Shown here: piece after piece, positions 62,676-64,000 of the stretch
Position numbering within the stretch: position 1 is the stretch's first letter
Layout of the letters: each line of letters begins with the position of its first letter
Assembly: GCA_003577315.1 (NCBI GenBank)
Contig: QEVK01000018.1
Coordinates: 44,272-108,271 of the forward strand
Length of the DNA: 64,000 nucleotides
Source of the DNA: Hyphomicrobiales bacterium
Lineage (GTDB): Bacteria > Pseudomonadota > Alphaproteobacteria > Rhizobiales > Rhizobiaceae
Direction: 5' to 3'
Notes under the pieces: generated by a model
The model's database searches: none
Told to the model about the DNA's origin: nothing
The model's input: the letters and a program-made list of their open reading frames with translations, nothing else
Program-made: the position numbers and the translations under genes

Positions 62676-63065
62676 ATGTCAACGACCTTCGTCAGGGAAA
62701 TCAACGACGCGATCGGCGCCCACGGCGCATGGAAACTCAAGCTTCGCACCGCAATCTCCGCAGGCAGAAGCGACGTCGAACCGGCGACGGTGCGTTGCGA
62801 CGATCGGTGTGCGTTCGGCCGCTGGCTTCACGGGCCGACGATCGACGGTCATACCAGGTCGGGAAAGCCCTATCAGGTCATCCATCGCTTGCACGCGGAG
62901 TTTCACCAGACCGCCGCGACCGTCCTCGAGCACGCGCTTGCCGGACGGAAAGAGCAAGCGACCGAGTTTCTCGACGGGGAGTTCAAGGAGCGCTCCGAGA
63001 AGCTGGTTCGCGCGCTGACCAGGTGGAAGGGCGAGCTGCAAAGTTCAACGATCCTCGGCGCATAG
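62676..63065 (+). CDS. Stand-alone CZB (chemoreceptor zinc-binding) domain protein
   Basis: 129 residues, forming a single CZB four-helix bundle: INDAIGAHGAWKLKLRTAIS with the first zinc histidine, RCDDRCAFGRWLHG with the conserved Cys, then YQVIHRLHAEFHQTAATVLEH with the last two histidines. CZB domains bind zinc and sense oxidants such as hypochlorous acid, usually at the C-terminus of chemoreceptors or diguanylate cyclases. Here it stands alone upstream of a membrane sensor gene, so it may act in trans. Its G+C content is a little below the window's average. Confidence 0.85.
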   Translation: MSTTFVREINDAIGAHGAWKLKLRTAISAGRSDVEPATVRCDDRCAFGRWLHGPTIDGHTRSGKPYQVIHRLHAEFHQTAATVLEHALAGRKEQATEFLDGEFKERSEKLVRALTRWKGELQSSTILGA

Positions 63066-63212
63066 GCCGGCGCCTCGCGGCTTTCCCGCGGCAAGGCCGC
63101 AGTCTTGCCGCCCGTGCCGAGAACCACACCGTTCAACGTCCGGCAGAAGACCGTTTTCGCCATTCGTCGATCCGGTGGCAGACGGGACAGCGGGATAGAA
63201 AAGGGCAGTCAG

Positions 63213-63947
63213 ATGACTGATGGCGATGCAATCGGCGGGCGGGCCGGGTCCGGTTCGATCCTTGCGATGCTGAAAGCGAAACTGCAACGAGAACCGAAGC
63301 TGTGGCTGCTCGAGGCGCAGCTTCACAGCTACTTCGCCCGCGTGCCGTTCGCCATCACCGGCAACCTGCTCAACGCAGCGATCCTGATCTGGCTCTTTCA
63401 CGGCACCGTGGCAACCCGGTGGCTATCGGCCTGGGCGCTCCTGCTTGTCGGGCTGAGCGCAATACGCCTTGCGGTCCATATGAACAGGTTCCGCCTGTGC
63501 GGTTCGCGCGGACCGCGATGGCTGGCTCGCTACACGCTACTCGAAGGAATCTGGTTCGGCGCCTCCTGGGCGTCGGCGGTGGCGCTCATCATGCCGCACG
63601 CCTCGCCGCTCCAGGTCGCGATCCTCAGCATGGTCGCCGCGGGGATGATGAGCGGAGGCACGTTTACCTTCGCTACGCTCCCGTCCGCCGCCCGGCTCTA
63701 TGTCGGCGTGCTGGCGGCGGGCGCGTTTGTCGGCTTTTCTTCGCTCGAGGCGGCCTTCGCGGTGCCGGCGGTGCTGCTGCTGACTTCCTATGCCTTCATC
63801 CTCAATCGGTCGATCACGGCATCGTGCGGCGACTTCGCCGAGCGCGTGGAGCATGAACGGGAGCTCGCCGACACGGCGAAGACCGTCAGGATCCTCCTCA
63901 ACGTGAGAACGGCGGTGAGAAAGTCGACCACGGCAGCGGCGGGATAG
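63213..63947 (+). pseudogene. Membrane sensor gene (diguanylate cyclase-like N-terminus) cut off at its 3' end
   Basis: 244 residues from ATG 63213. Five or six membrane helices (for example FAITGNLLNAAILIWLF, LSAWALLLVGLSAIRLAV, VAILSMVAAGMMSGGTFTF, AVPAVLLLTSYAFIL) are followed by a short coiled segment VEHERELADTAKTVRILLN. In relatives this type of membrane module and the LLLN-like linker lead into PAS and GGDEF or EAL domains. Here the protein ends 16 residues later in sequence that looks like the terminus of an insertion element. I infer that only the sensor part survives. Confidence 0.6.
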
Positions 63948-64000
63948 TCCCGCTGCGGGCGGCGTAAAAGTCGTCCACTTTTTCCCTTTTCTGCGAGGCG
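63903..64000. mobile_element. Probable terminus of an IS21-like insertion sequence
   Basis: AAAGTCGACCAC at 63920-63931 is repeated with one mismatch as AAAGTCGTCCAC at 63967-63978, 47 bases apart, and followed by CTTTTTCCC. Multiple spaced copies of such a terminal motif are typical of IS21-family ends. It begins where the upstream gene loses similarity. The transposase genes would lie beyond the right edge, so this cannot be confirmed here. Confidence 0.4.

Overview
The window is GC-rich (roughly 68-70 percent G+C by eye) and gene-dense. It looks like the chromosome of a free-living, denitrification-capable alphaproteobacterium of the Hyphomicrobiales (Rhizobiales, Phyllobacteriaceae-like). 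The evidence is the codon bias, the EcfG/NepR general stress response, HWE-type histidine kinase, DUF3008 and DUF1989 proteins, a clade I nosRZDFYLX cluster with a Tat-exported NosZ, and many TRAP, LIV and sulfate ABC transport genes. No species can be named from the sequence alone.

Layout. 1-10.4 kb: the 5' part of a threonine dehydratase, a TrkH potassium channel subunit, a DUF900 lipoprotein hydrolase, adenine deaminase, an AsnC regulator divergent from a saccharopine-dehydrogenase-like enzyme, and a DctPQM TRAP transporter. 10.4-25.5 kb is an anaerobic respiration block: ubiD facing a DUF6455-ubiT-ubiU-ubiV-unknown operon (oxygen-independent ubiquinone synthesis) across a perfect FNR/NnrR-type box, then a ferritin-like gene divergent from nosRZDFYLX (nitrous oxide reduction) across a second such box. 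25.8-28.8 kb: a GreA/Rnk-like gene overlapping dadA, a 28-residue membrane miniprotein with its own promoter, and lipB. 29.0-29.9 kb: a tRNA-Leu(GAG) with an unusual discriminator base, followed by a decayed tyrosine integrase. 29.9-38 kb: a LIV-type ABC transporter, a dimethylglycine/sarcosine dehydrogenase-like flavoprotein and an XRE-cupin regulator. 38.2-42.8 kb: a small stress protein, DUF1989, an alpha/beta hydrolase and a 5-oxoprolinase pxpABC operon whose pxpB carries a one-base frameshift. 43-47 kb: a sulfate/thiosulfate ABC operon. 47-53 kb: glycerate kinase, a Spy-like protein with a two-component system, a metallo-beta-lactamase-fold hydrolase, DUF167, YggT and tRNA-Ala(CGC).

53.3-61 kb reads as a general stress response neighbourhood. 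It holds ecfG and nepR, an HWE kinase, trehalose synthesis (otsB, otsA), a CBS protein, a small periplasmic protein, DUF3008 and the remains of two ku genes. Sites of the form GGAAC-N16/17-(C/G/T)GTT precede most of these genes, so they probably form a local EcfG regulon. The two ku genes face each other and both have lost their 3' parts, as if one deletion removed the middle.

61.2-64 kb: a site-2 protease, an AT-rich spacer, a CZB-domain protein, and a membrane sensor gene that appears to be cut off by the end of an IS21-like element at the right edge.

The most interesting items are the clustered EcfG promoters, the double ku truncation, the shared anaerobic control of quinone synthesis and nitrous oxide respiration with two uncharacterised proteins in the quinone operon, the integrase relic beside tRNA-Leu, and the pxpB frameshift in a G run.
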